Below, one piece after another: positions 19,846 to 30,484 of a stretch of 64,000 bases of DNA (its first letter is position 1; every line of letters starts with the position of its first letter). Below the pieces are notes generated by a model. That model was given only the letters and a program-made list of their open reading frames with translations, had not been told where the DNA came from and did not search any database. The DNA comes from Sulfuritalea sp. (GTDB lineage Bacteria; Pseudomonadota; Gammaproteobacteria; Burkholderiales; Rhodocyclaceae): assembly GCF_017302275.1 (NCBI RefSeq), contig NZ_JAFLDR010000009.1, forward strand, positions 1-64,000, written 5' to 3'. The position numbers and the translations under genes were made by a program.

Positions 19846-20328
19846 ATGACGGTCAGCGTGCAGGAAGCCGACTTCGACGCCGGCGCCGAGATTGCCGCGC
19901 TGTCGGCCGGGCGTGACGACGTCGGCGCCGTGGCCAGCTTCGTCGGCTTGGTGCGCGCCGACAAGGCGGCAAGAGTCGGCGCTGATCATACGGCAGCCGT
20001 GCAGGCGATGACCCTCGAGCACTACCCGGGCATGACGGAAAAGGCCCTGCAGGAAATCGTCACCGAGGCACGGGGCCGCTGGGAATTGCAGGGCGTGCGC
20101 GTGATCCACCGCGTCGGGCGCCTGCTGCCGGGCGCGCGCATTGTCTTCGTCGCCGTGGCTTCGTCGCATCGCGGCGATGCCTTCGCCGCCTGCGAATTCA
20201 TCATGGACTACCTGAAAACGCGCGCGCCCTTCTGGAAGAAGGAAGAAACCCCTGCCGGCGGCCGCTGGGTCGATGCGCGCGAAAGCGACGACGCGGCGGC
20301 GGGTCGCTGGCAATCCGGAGCGGGTTGA
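19846..20328 (+). CDS. moaE: Molybdopterin synthase catalytic subunit
   Basis: 160 residues. MoaE blocks are clear: VGAVASFVGLVR, MTLEHYPGMTEKALQEIV, VIHRVGRLLPG, IVFVAVASSHRGDAFAACEFIMDYLKTRAPFWKKE (split by my reading into consecutive blocks) and the end RWVDARESDDAA. The catalytic lysines in LKTRAPFWKKE are present. The loop after VGLVRADKAAR contains V-G-A-D-H-T-A (residues 44-50), encoded by a copy of the dispersed element, where relatives have a short variable loop. It is the last gene of the molybdenum cluster. Confidence 0.95.
   Translation: MTVSVQEADFDAGAEIAALSAGRDDVGAVASFVGLVRADKAARVGADHTAAVQAMTLEHYPGMTEKALQEIVTEARGRWELQGVRVIHRVGRLLPGARIVFVAVASSHRGDAFAACEFIMDYLKTRAPFWKKEETPAGGRWVDARESDDAAAGRWQSGAG
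19972..19995 (+). repeat. Dispersed 24-bp element, copy 5 in moaE
   Basis: Reads AGAGTCGGCG, CTGATC, AT, ACGGCA: the first 12 bases match exactly and the right part is slightly diverged. It encodes R-V-G-A-D-H-T-A in a surface loop of MoaE. Confidence 0.75.
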
Positions 20329-20355
20329 AGCGGCCCGCGTCGGCGACGGGCCGCT
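20329..20355. terminator. Strong hairpin between moaE and the convergent kinase gene
   Basis: AGCGGCCCG (20329-20337) and CGGGCCGCT (20347-20355) pair perfectly over 9 bp, directly after the moaE stop. The T-tract is weak. It probably terminates moaE transcription and perhaps the opposite strand. Confidence 0.6.
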
Positions 20356-20382
20356 TGCCGTCGCGCCCCGACTTCCGCGTGG

Positions 20383-22668
20383 CTAATCGACCGTATCCAG
20401 CGCCGGCATCCACTTCAGGGAAATGGCATACAGCCTTTGCGGGTCGAAGGGCTTGGTGAGGAAGTCGTTCATGCCGGCATCGAGGCAGCTCTTCCTGTCT
20501 TCGACGAAGGCGTTGGCCGTGATCGCGATGATCGGCGTTGCCTCCGTTCCGGGCAGGCGCCGGATTTCCCGGGTCGCCGCCAGGCCGTCCATGACCGGCA
20601 TCTGCATGTCCATCAATATCAGGTCATAGTCCGTACGCCGGACCATGTCGAGCGCGACGCGGCCGTCCTCGGCCGTGTCGATGCGGAAGCCCACGCACTC
20701 GAGCAGCATTTCGGCCACGCTGCGATTGACCTCGTCGTCGTCGACCACCAGGATCCGGCGCCCCGCATGGCGCTGTCGCAGGATGGTCTCTGCATTCGCC
20801 TCGTCCGGCCCCGGCGCGGAAGGCGAGACCGCGGCCGGTACCTTCTTCAGGCGCGCCGTGAACCAGAAGCGGCTGCCGACCCCCGGCGTGCTTTCCGCTC
20901 CGGCATCGCCGCCCATGAGCTCGGCAAGGTGGCGCGTGATGACCAGGCCGAGGCCGGTGCCGCCAAAGCGCCGCGTCATCGAGTTGTCGCCCTGCTCGAA
21001 GGAACTGAACAGGCGGGACAGGGTTTCCTGGTCGATGCCGATTCCCGTGTCTTCGACCTCGAAGCGCAACACGAGGTCCTCGGGCGCCTCCAAGACGACG
21101 CCGACACGCAGCGTGACGCTTCCTGCCGCGGTAAACTTGAGGGCGTTCACCGCGTAATTCAGCAAGGCCTGCTGCAGGCGGGCCTTGTCGCCCAGCAGCC
21201 TGGCGGGCAGGCCGCGTTGCTCGATGCGTAGCGCCACGTTTTTGGCGCGGGCCTTTTCCGCGAGGATGGCCACGACATTGGCGGCTATCCCGCCAATATC
21301 GACTTCCGCTTCGTCGATGGAGAACTTGCCGGCCTCGATTTTCGAGAGGTCGAGCACGGCACTGATGATTTCCAGCAGATGCTGGCTGGCGGTGTCGATC
21401 TGGTCGAGCTGTTCCGCCTGCTGCGGACCGACGCCGCCGCGTTTGATCAGGTGCACCATGCCGGTGATGGCATTCATCGGCGTGCGGATCTCGTGGCTCA
21501 TGTTGGCGAGGAAGGCGCTTTTCGCCACGTTCGCTGCATCCGCCTGCATCCGCGCCTGCTGCAGCTCGCGCGTGCGCTGCTGCACCAGGTCTTCTAGATG
21601 GTGGCGGTGGGCTTCGAGTTCATCCGCCATGCGCTTCTTTTCCGTGATGTCCTGCAGCGCGGTAAACACCACCGGCTTGCCGTTCAGCTCACTGATGCGG
21701 GCGGCCATCAGGCAGGTGCGGATCGCGCCATCGGGGCGGCGGAACTCGCCTTCGAAGCCGGATATTTGGCCGGTGCGTTGCAGCTCCGCGACCAGCCCTG
21801 CCCGCTGCCCGGGGTCGACGTAGGCTTGCAGTTCGCCTACCGTCCTGCCGACGATGGACTCGCGGTCGGCGGCGGTCATTTCAAGCCCGGCCTGGTTGAT
21901 GTCGATGATTCGTCCTTCGTCCGGCGTCGAGATCATCAGGGCGACCGGCGTCGTGGCGAAGACCGCGGCGAGATGCCGCTCGCTTTCGCTCAATTGCGTC
22001 AGCGCGGATTCGAGTTTGGCATTGGTTTCGAAGTCGGCGACCAGCTGCCTGCCGGCGAGCAGGGAGTACTGCACCAGCAGAATGTAAGCCACGGTGAGGC
22101 CGGCGGCCATCTCGATGCCGAACTGCGGGCTGCTGGTCCCCGCGTGCAGCGCGGGCAACAGCAGCAAGCCCGCATAGAAGGCCATCATCGACACGCGATC
22201 CGGCGAGAAGATCATCTGGCAGACGCCGGCGACGCCCATGAGGACCACGAAGATCAACAGATAGGAATGAAAGTCCGTCCCGGGGCCGAGGAACCAGACC
22301 GATGAGCCCCAGGCGATGCCGATCACCATTGACAGCGCGGTCATCCGCGGCATGGTGTAGCGCATTGCCGCCTGCCGGTCCGGCGCATTCCGGTGGCGAT
22401 GGGCGACAAGGATGATCAGCGCCTCCACGACATTGATCAGGCCCAGCCAGATCAGCGCGGGCTCCCAACCAGCTCCGGATCTGGACATGATCCAGGCAAC
22501 CAGGCATGTTCCCAGCGGCGAGGTCAGGGCGCCGCCGTACTGCCGGTCGACAAAGACGTCGACCCTTCTGGCCTCTACCCTGGTGGCGATTGGGGTTGCG
22601 CGGGTGGATGTTTCTGGCATGGGTTCGGTCTTGCGGGGCGGGGAGTGGCGGCTGCGGCGCCAAGTCAT
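20383..22668 (-). CDS. Membrane hybrid histidine kinase (PAS, HisKA, HATPase, receiver)
   Basis: 761 residues. The N-terminal half has about six TM segments (for example LIWLGLINVVEALIILVA and YLLIFVVLMGVAGVCQMIF), with no large periplasmic domain. A PAS domain (about 230-345), coiled linker and HisKA with His392 in MSHEIRTPMN follow. The HATPase has DTGIGIDQETLSRLF and GGTGLGLVITRHL; the receiver has Asp687 in LILMDMQMP. It is organised like the CHASE8 kinase at 8827 but with a membrane-embedded sensor. No partner regulator or Hpt gene is adjacent. ATG 22668 was chosen; a TTG at 22701 would overlap the phasin terminator, and ATG 22620 is an alternative. Confidence 0.88.
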   Translation of the reverse strand: MTWRRSRHSPPRKTEPMPETSTRATPIATRVEARRVDVFVDRQYGGALTSPLGTCLVAWIMSRSGAGWEPALIWLGLINVVEALIILVAHRHRNAPDRQAAMRYTMPRMTALSMVIGIAWGSSVWFLGPGTDFHSYLLIFVVLMGVAGVCQMIFSPDRVSMMAFYAGLLLLPALHAGTSSPQFGIEMAAGLTVAYILLVQYSLLAGRQLVADFETNAKLESALTQLSESERHLAAVFATTPVALMISTPDEGRIIDINQAGLEMTAADRESIVGRTVGELQAYVDPGQRAGLVAELQRTGQISGFEGEFRRPDGAIRTCLMAARISELNGKPVVFTALQDITEKKRMADELEAHRHHLEDLVQQRTRELQQARMQADAANVAKSAFLANMSHEIRTPMNAITGMVHLIKRGGVGPQQAEQLDQIDTASQHLLEIISAVLDLSKIEAGKFSIDEAEVDIGGIAANVVAILAEKARAKNVALRIEQRGLPARLLGDKARLQQALLNYAVNALKFTAAGSVTLRVGVVLEAPEDLVLRFEVEDTGIGIDQETLSRLFSSFEQGDNSMTRRFGGTGLGLVITRHLAELMGGDAGAESTPGVGSRFWFTARLKKVPAAVSPSAPGPDEANAETILRQRHAGRRILVVDDDEVNRSVAEMLLECVGFRIDTAEDGRVALDMVRRTDYDLILMDMQMPVMDGLAATREIRRLPGTEATPIIAITANAFVEDRKSCLDAGMNDFLTKPFDPQRLYAISLKWMPALDTVD

Positions 22669-22699
22669 GGCAGATAGTATCCCTGTTGCGCCCGCGACC

Positions 22700-22730
22700 A
22701 AAAAAAGGCCGGCCGCTATTGCGGCCAGCC
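22700..22730 (-). terminator. Rho-independent terminator of the phasin gene
   Basis: On the minus strand GGCTGGCCGC and GCGGCCGGCC form a 10-bp stem with one mismatch and loop AATA, followed by seven T residues. It lies about 26 bp after the phasin stop. Confidence 0.9.
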
Positions 22731-22756
22731 TTCAGGAGGCTCCTCCTCCGGAAAAC

Positions 22757-23272
22757 TTACTTGCGCTTGGCGACAGTCTTTTTGACCGCATCGCCGACGC
22801 TGCTCATCGCAGCGGTGGAGGCCTTGCTGATTTGCTCGAAGGCCTGGTTGGCGGTGGCGATCGCCTGCTGGAAGGATTCCATCATGTTCGGCGTCTGGCC
22901 GGGCAGGCTCTTCATGAAGTTCTGCAGCGACTCGGTCATGTCCTGGCTGCCCGACGCGAGTTGCTCGGTGACGAGGCGGGAGAACTCGGCGCGCGCGGAG
23001 TTGCCGATCTCGGCGATCTGCTGGGCGGCGGCGACCATGCGTTGCGTGGTTTCCTGCGCGTACTGGGTACGCAACTGCATCATCGATTGCGGGTCGCGGG
23101 CGGTGGATTGCGCCTTGGCGTTCTCGACGCCGGACTGGAACATCTCCTTGGCCAGCTCGGTTTGCAGGGCCATGATGCGCTGCGAGTTCTCGATCGAAAG
23201 CTGGGCCATGCGCATGGCGGCTTCCATGTTCTTGCGGTGCAATTCGCTGAATTGTTCGACTTTGCCTGCCAT
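22757..23272 (-). CDS. Phasin family protein (PHA granule-associated)
   Basis: 171 residues, almost entirely amphipathic helix and rich in Gln, Ala and Met. Blocks such as VEQFSELHRKNMEAAMRMAQLS and QTELAKEMFQSGVENAKA are typical of PhaP/phasin_2 proteins. The Lys-rich tail (VKKTVAKRK) is also usual. Phasins coat polyhydroxyalkanoate granules and control their size; no PHA synthase lies in this window. ATG 23272 has AGGAGAG six bases upstream. A single-gene unit with its own terminator. Confidence 0.88.
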   Translation of the reverse strand: MAGKVEQFSELHRKNMEAAMRMAQLSIENSQRIMALQTELAKEMFQSGVENAKAQSTARDPQSMMQLRTQYAQETTQRMVAAAQQIAEIGNSARAEFSRLVTEQLASGSQDMTESLQNFMKSLPGQTPNMMESFQQAIATANQAFEQISKASTAAMSSVGDAVKKTVAKRK

Positions 23273-23431
23273 GTTGCTCTCCTGTGATTGGATTGAAAGA
23301 TTCAATGTAACACCAATGGCTTACGGGACTCTGACCTATGTCAATGGCCATGCGTTTAGTATCCGGCGTTGTTTTCGCGCCCGAGGTAGCCGATACTGGG
23401 CACATTCATTTCAGGTGGCAAAGGATAGTAC

Positions 23432-23791
23432 ATGAAGATTCTCGGCGCGGTTCTGGTGCTTTTCGTCGCCCTCGAACACCTGTATTTCCTCTACCTCGAA
23501 ATGTTCCTGTGGACCAAGCCCAAGGGACTGAAGATCTTTGGCAACACGGCGCAGAAGGCCGAGGACTCGAAAGTGCTGGCGGCCAATCAGGGGCTCTACA
23601 ACGGATTCCTCGCCGCCGGCCTGATCTGGGGGCTGACGTATCCGGGAGCGGCGGGGCCGCACATACAGGTGTTCTTCCTCGCCTGCGTGGTGGTCGCCGG
23701 CATCTACGGCGGCATGACGGTGAAGCCGCGCATCATGTATTTGCAGGCGGGGCCGGCGCTGCTGGCATTGGCGGCGTTGCTGCTGGCCTAG
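23432..23791 (+). CDS. DUF1304 membrane protein
   Basis: 119 residues with four predicted TM helices ([59 protein letters not shown] and [10 protein letters not shown]). The conserved signature A-L-E-H-x-Y-F-x-Y-L-E-M-F and [12 protein letters not shown] identifies the DUF1304 family, whose function is unknown. AAAGGA before the ATG gives a good ribosome site. It lies between phasin (divergent) and clpB and is probably transcribed alone. Confidence 0.88.
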   Translation: MKILGAVLVLFVALEHLYFLYLEMFLWTKPKGLKIFGNTAQKAEDSKVLAANQGLYNGFLAAGLIWGLTYPGAAGPHIQVFFLACVVVAGIYGGMTVKPRIMYLQAGPALLALAALLLA

Positions 23792-23844
23792 CCGGCAGGC
23801 ACCGGGCGCTCCTCGGTAGCGGAAAGTCGTGCCTGCGGCCGAGG

Positions 23845-23872
23845 ATTGAAATCGGCCACGCAATCCCCATGT
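23845..23872 (+). promoter_or_regulatory. Sigma-32 (heat-shock) type promoter of clpB
   Basis: ATTGAAA (23845-23851) and CCCCATGT (23865-23872) are separated by 13 bp and lie about 33 bp before the clpB start. This matches the RpoH consensus CTTGAAA, spacer, CCCCATNT except for one base. ClpB is a classic heat-shock gene, which supports the reading. Confidence 0.8.
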
Positions 23873-23905
23873 TCTGCGCAATGACATCCTTTCGGGGCTA
23901 CCTCC

Positions 23906-26488
<2,583 letters not shown>

Positions 26489-26512
26489 AACCGGCGCGTG
26501 CCTGCCTATACC

Positions 26513-26532
26513 CCGCCAAGGGCGGTTGATTT
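26513..26532 (+). terminator. Weak terminator after clpB
   Basis: CCGCC (26513-26517) and GGCGG (26521-26525) form a short stem with loop AAG, followed by TTGATTTG. It lies 25 bp past the clpB stop, before a convergent gene. Confidence 0.5.
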
Positions 26533-26566
26533 GTCCATTCTTGCCTGTCTGCAACTTTTGGACGAG

Positions 26567-27856
26567 TCAGGCGGGCGTTTCAAGCAACTTCACCGGAAAC
26601 AGCATCGTAAACGTCGTTCCACTGCCAAGTTCGGTTTCGGCGAAAACCGCGCCATGATGGCTTTGGGCAATGCCATAAACCGCCGCCAGCCCCATGCCGG
26701 TGCCTTTCCCTTCATCCTTTGTTGTAAAGAAGGGCTCGAACAGGTGTTTGAAAACTTCCGGTTCGATGCCGGTGCCGGTATCCGCCACGGATACGCTGGC
26801 GTATGTTCCAGTCGCACATGTCAATCCGTGTTTGCGGCGATACTCTTTGTTAACGTCCACGGTCTTTGTAGTAAAAGTCAGTGCGCCGCCGTTTTTCATT
26901 GCGTCGCGTGCGTTGAGCCCCAGGTTCAGTAGCGCACTTTTGATCTGATCGACGCCACCGTCGAACACGGGAAGCTGCGCATCGGCAACATGCGAAATGG
27001 CGATGCTGTGCTTTACCGCACTCGAGAGCAGGGGAATGAGTTCCTGGATCAGCGTGTTGAGGTTCACAGGCCTGACAGGGAATTTCTTTTTGCGTGAAAA
27101 GGCCAGAAGCTGCGAAGTAAGTTCTGCCGCGGTTGCAGCGGCCTTCTCCACATTGAGAGCCCATTCGATCAGTGGCGAATCTGGTTCGAGCTTTTTGACG
27201 AGGAGAGCACTGTAACCAAGAATGATGTTGAGGTAATTGTTGAAGTCGTGCGCAATGCTGCCGGCCAGATGGCCGATCGCTTCCATTTTCCTGGCCTGCG
27301 TGAGGAACTCGTTGACTTTTTCAAGCTCGCGGGTACGTGCTTCCACCCGTTGTTCGAGTTCGTTCTGCAGCAGCATGAGTGACGCCTCCGCTTTTTTGCG
27401 CACGTCGATTTCATTACGGAGGTCCGCTGCGAGTCTTCCGAAATACCCCAGCAGAAGTGCAACACCGATGTGCACCAGGATACTGATGATCGCTTCCGGT
27501 GGATATGACCTGGTAAATTCAGGAGCGAGAATGAGAAATGCCGTGGATGTCCATAGATGGTTCAACGCCACCAAGGCGAGGCCGGCAACCGCACCGTTTC
27601 TCCACGCGATATAGCTGACGAATACTATCCCGAAGGTCGGAAGCGCCGAAGAGCGGACGAAGTGAAGCGCGACAAAAAGCAGGACAAAGTAGACAAGCGA
27701 AAACAAAAGGATGACGCCGGCAAGAACAAGGGTCTGTTGTCGGGGCATGTTCTTGCTCTCGGAAGGGTCTGGTGGATCCGGCGCCTCGGATGCGGATTGA
27801 TCACGGTTTTTGCCAGAATCCATTGTTTGCTGTCCCTGCTGTCCGTTCGATTTCAT
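26567..27856 (-). CDS. Orphan membrane sensor histidine kinase
   Basis: 429 residues. A polar N-terminus (1-40) precedes four TM helices (about 40-145, for example LVLAGVILLFSLVYFVLLFVA) and a coiled-coil. HisKA has GHLAGSIAHDFNNYLNIILGY (phospho-His in AHDFNN); HATPase has LLNLGLNARDAM, ADTGTGIEPEVFKHLFEPFFTT and GTGMGLAAVYGIAQSH. The AHDFNN form is typical of the kinases whose receivers act on their own; no regulator is adjacent. Codon use is richer in A and T than in neighbours, and a decayed transposase and a broken doc gene follow upstream, so it may be acquired DNA. ATG 27856 was chosen; ATG 27823 is possible. Confidence 0.85.
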   Translation of the reverse strand: MKSNGQQGQQTMDSGKNRDQSASEAPDPPDPSESKNMPRQQTLVLAGVILLFSLVYFVLLFVALHFVRSSALPTFGIVFVSYIAWRNGAVAGLALVALNHLWTSTAFLILAPEFTRSYPPEAIISILVHIGVALLLGYFGRLAADLRNEIDVRKKAEASLMLLQNELEQRVEARTRELEKVNEFLTQARKMEAIGHLAGSIAHDFNNYLNIILGYSALLVKKLEPDSPLIEWALNVEKAAATAAELTSQLLAFSRKKKFPVRPVNLNTLIQELIPLLSSAVKHSIAISHVADAQLPVFDGGVDQIKSALLNLGLNARDAMKNGGALTFTTKTVDVNKEYRRKHGLTCATGTYASVSVADTGTGIEPEVFKHLFEPFFTTKDEGKGTGMGLAAVYGIAQSHHGAVFAETELGSGTTFTMLFPVKLLETPA

Positions 27857-27883
27857 GACAGAATAACCCCACTAAGGCTACGG

Positions 27884-28262
27884 CTTCAAGCCGAAGATCA
27901 TCGTGACCCGGGTCGGCCAATTGATCTTCGACTGTCTCAAATGCGTTGCGGTGGCTTGTATCCCGGCGCCCCGGAGAAGGGCACGCGCACCGCAGGCGCT
28001 GAGTATCGCCTTTGCCGGGATGTATGTGCAGGGCGCCTCCACCCGCAAGTGACGGACATCCTGGTGAAACTTCCGGGACCAGCGGTGTGGATCTCCCAGC
28101 CCCGGGTTAGTTGCGGCGCCGAACAACTCGATGCCGGCCTGTCCGTCAGGCGCAACCGACCGCTGGATGAAACCCCGTATGTCTTTCTCGGTGCGCGCGA
28201 CGAGCGTGTGCGTGCAGGTGGCGCCTGGTCGATTGCGCGGTGGGGGTGGCGGTCGGCATCTC
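27884..28262 (+). pseudogene. Decayed IS256-family transposase fragment
   Basis: Pieces of an IS256/mutator transposase appear in successive frames: GFKPKIIVTRVGQLIFD, then GGLYPGAPEKGTRTAGAEY, then IAFAGMYVQGASTRKVTDI, then CGAEQLDAGLSVRRNRPLDE and PYVFLGARDERVRAGGA. The order matches the family. At least two frameshifts separate the pieces. The first catalytic Asp, expected in a LDARYEKVR-like block, is Gly here, and the rest of the DDE domain is missing. The remnant is joined directly to the doc fragment. Confidence 0.75.
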
Positions 28263-28270
28263 GCGGGCCG

Positions 28271-28625
28271 GTCATCGCCGCGTGCCATGAGCAACTGGCG
28301 GAGCATGGCGGTGCGGCCGATCTCGGCGACACGGCCCTGCTGGACTCTGCGCTGGCACGTCCCGAAAATTCCGCCGCCCATGGCAAACCCGATGTCGCGT
28401 TGCTCGCTGCCGCGCATGGGTTCGGCCTCGTTCGCAAACATCCCAAATTGGACGGCAACAAGCGTGCCGCGCTGATTGCGACCGAACTGCTTCTCGCGCT
28501 CAACGGTTCCGATCTTGTTGTCGATAATGCCGAATGCGTGCTTGTCGTTGTCGCTCTTGCCGCGGGCGAACTCGCGGGGGGGGGAATTCCCTGCGTGGCT
28601 TCGCGCCCACGTCGAGCCGCGCCAG
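28271..28625 (+). pseudogene. Broken Doc/Fic-type toxin gene
   Basis: Reads VIAACHEQLAEHGGAADLGDTALLDSALARP (consecutive family blocks) and carries the Fic motif HPKLDGNKR at 28439-28465, the Doc form of HPFxDGNKR. Doc phosphorylates elongation factor Tu. The original start is lost where the IS256 remnant joins. Near the end a run of nine G residues (28576-28584) coincides with a frameshift: after AAGEL the family tail (EFPAWLRAHVEP) continues in another frame. No phd antitoxin is visible. A sequencing slip in the G-run cannot be excluded, but the missing start makes the gene inactive in any case. Confidence 0.75.
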
Positions 28626-28637
28626 CCGAAAGCCTGG

Positions 28638-29726
28638 TCAGCGCGTTTCGGCGGCCTTCCACGCCGCCACCCGTGGGTCCATGAAGCGCCGCCACAGCGG
28701 CGGCAGTAGCGCCAGCAGCACCAGCGAGGCATAGCCGGTTGGCAGTTGCGGCGCTTCGTCGTGGTGGCGCAGAATCTGGTAGCGGCGCGCGGCGAAGGCG
28801 TGGTGGTCGGAGTGGCGCTGCAGGTTGAGCAGCGCGAGGTTGGACAGGTGGTGGCTGTCGTTCCACGAATGGCGCGGCGTCACCCGCTCGTAGCTGCCGT
28901 CGGGGCGTTGGCGGCGCAGCAGGCCGTAGTGCTCGATGTAGTTCACCAGTTCCAGCAGCACGATGGCGACGAAGGCCTGCAGGGCGAAGAAGCCAAGCCC
29001 CGCGGCACCCAGCCACGCCGTCATTCCTGCCGCGAACAGCAGCGTCAGCCCGTGCCACAGGTACATTTCATTGCGCCAGTGCCAGGCCGGCAGGCCGCGC
29101 GCGCGCAGGCGTTCGCCGGCCAGCTGCCAGGCGCGCAGCGGATTGACCAGCAGTGAGCGCAGCAGGAAGGCATAGGCCGACTGGCCCAAACGCGCCGTCG
29201 AGGTGTCGCGCGGCGTGGCGACATCGACATGGTGTCCGTAGACGTGCTCTACCTTGAAGCCGCCGTTGGCGACCAGCGCCAGCAGGATGCCACCGGCATT
29301 GCGCTCCAGCGCCGTCGGCTTGTGGATCAGCTCATGCGCGTAGGTAATGCCGATCGCGCCGCCGACGATGCCGACCGCCAGGCACAGGCCGAGTGCGCCC
29401 AGCGGGCTCTGTGCCGCCAGCGCGACCGCCGCGGGCGCGGCCCAGAGCAGCATCAGCGCGTGGGCCGGCAAGGCGGCCAGCGGCAACAGGCGGTAGCCCG
29501 TCGCGGCGGAAAGGGCGGCATCGCTTCCGGGCGGCGGATTGCGTGTGTCGATTCCGATCCAGGTGTCGATCAGCGGAAATGCCACGAACACCCAGAACGG
29601 CGTCAGCAGGTTCCCCAGGCCGGGCATCCCGCCGAGGTCGCCGAGCGCGTAGCCCAGCAGCGGCAGGCTGAGGAACTGCAGCAGGACCAGCCAGGCGACG
29701 CGGAGGTTGTAGGGGGTGCGTTCCAT
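28638..29726 (-). CDS. alkB: Alkane 1-monooxygenase (AlkB-type membrane di-iron hydroxylase)
   Basis: 362 residues with about six TM helices. All histidine clusters of the integral-membrane di-iron family are present: HELIHK (131-136), EHVYGHHVDVATPRD (from 160), NYIEHYGLLR (from 262), RHSWNDSHH and LQRHSDHHA (about 302-310). AlkB hydroxylates the terminal carbon of medium-chain alkanes using rubredoxin and a reductase, neither of which is encoded nearby. ATG 29726 was chosen over TTG 29735. Fatty-acid desaturase relatives have other spacings, so AlkB is the best call, although substrate range cannot be read from the sequence. Confidence 0.9.
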   Translation of the reverse strand: MERTPYNLRVAWLVLLQFLSLPLLGYALGDLGGMPGLGNLLTPFWVFVAFPLIDTWIGIDTRNPPPGSDAALSAATGYRLLPLAALPAHALMLLWAAPAAVALAAQSPLGALGLCLAVGIVGGAIGITYAHELIHKPTALERNAGGILLALVANGGFKVEHVYGHHVDVATPRDTSTARLGQSAYAFLLRSLLVNPLRAWQLAGERLRARGLPAWHWRNEMYLWHGLTLLFAAGMTAWLGAAGLGFFALQAFVAIVLLELVNYIEHYGLLRRQRPDGSYERVTPRHSWNDSHHLSNLALLNLQRHSDHHAFAARRYQILRHHDEAPQLPTGYASLVLLALLPPLWRRFMDPRVAAWKAAETR

Positions 29727-29786
29727 AGGGAGCAATGTAGCACCCCCGCCGAAGCGCTGCCGACCGTCGCCCTGCCTCGGGTTCGA

Positions 29787-30353
29787 TCAGCCGCCGTGCC
29801 GATTGCCGCGGCCCTGCTGCCAACCCGCGTGGCGACCATTGTTGCCGTTGCTCGAAGTTGCCGCGTTGCCGCTTGCGGCGGCCGGGCGCCAGGCGGCCGG
29901 CCGCGCCTGCGCCGCATGGCGCCAGTCGGCGCGAGTTTCCCTGCGTTCTTCGGCATGCTGGCTCCAGCGGCTGTGCTGGCTGCCTTGCCAGTTGCCATGG
30001 CGGTTGTCCTGTTGCTGTCCGCGCCAGTGGTCGCGACGGTCCTGGTGGCGGTCGCGCAAGTCGCGCCGCAGTTCGGCGCGGTCGCGGCCGATCTCGCGCA
30101 GATCCTGGTGGATCTCCATGCGCTCGCGGTGCATCGCGCCGTAGTCGCCGGCCGCGCGGGCGCGGGCGTAGTCGGCGCGGTCCTCGGCCAGTTCGCGGTA
30201 GTCGGCGCGCAGTTCGCGCCTGTCCTGGCGGATCTCGCGGCTGTCACTGCGCCATTCGCGGCCATCGTCGTTGGCGTGGGCGGGCGCGGCGATGGCGCCG
30301 AGTGCAAACAGGGCACTGGCGATCAGGCTAAGTTGCAGTGTTCTTGCCTTCAT
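29787..30353 (-). CDS. Exported Arg/Asp/His-rich protein with repeats
   Basis: 188 residues: a signal peptide ending AAPAHA (about 1-27), then a charged helical stretch (about 30-115) with repeats of the type R-x-D-R-R-E-L-R-A-D-Y-R-E-L. A Gln/His/Asn/Trp-rich tail (HWRGQQQDNRHGNWQGSQH) with low complexity follows. No enzyme motif. Similar periplasmic proteins are common in betaproteobacteria and unassigned; metal binding through the His-rich tail is only a guess. GAGGAG before ATG 30353 gives a good ribosome site. Confidence 0.75.
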   Translation of the reverse strand: MKARTLQLSLIASALFALGAIAAPAHANDDGREWRSDSREIRQDRRELRADYRELAEDRADYARARAAGDYGAMHRERMEIHQDLREIGRDRAELRRDLRDRHQDRRDHWRGQQQDNRHGNWQGSQHSRWSQHAEERRETRADWRHAAQARPAAWRPAAASGNAATSSNGNNGRHAGWQQGRGNRHGG

Positions 30354-30484
30354 GGTGGTCTCCTCGGTTGTCGGGCGGCGCCCCTGCGCCGCCCATGGGA
30401 CGCAAGATAGGCAGCCCGGTAGCGGCCGTCTGTTACCGAGTGTCAGTGGATATTTCAGCCATGGATATCGGTTAGCATCGGCCT

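Noticed and set aside
27557-28684. One continuous frame joining kinase antisense, IS256 pieces and doc
   Set aside because: It mixes unrelated parts; the IS256 pieces are out of frame with each other and the doc part has no start of its own. Treated as two pseudogenes.
30150-30260. Repeated TAGTCGGCGCG segments near the basic periplasmic protein
   Set aside because: They are explained by the repeated R-A-D-Y-R-E-L peptide of that gene and lack the other half of the element.
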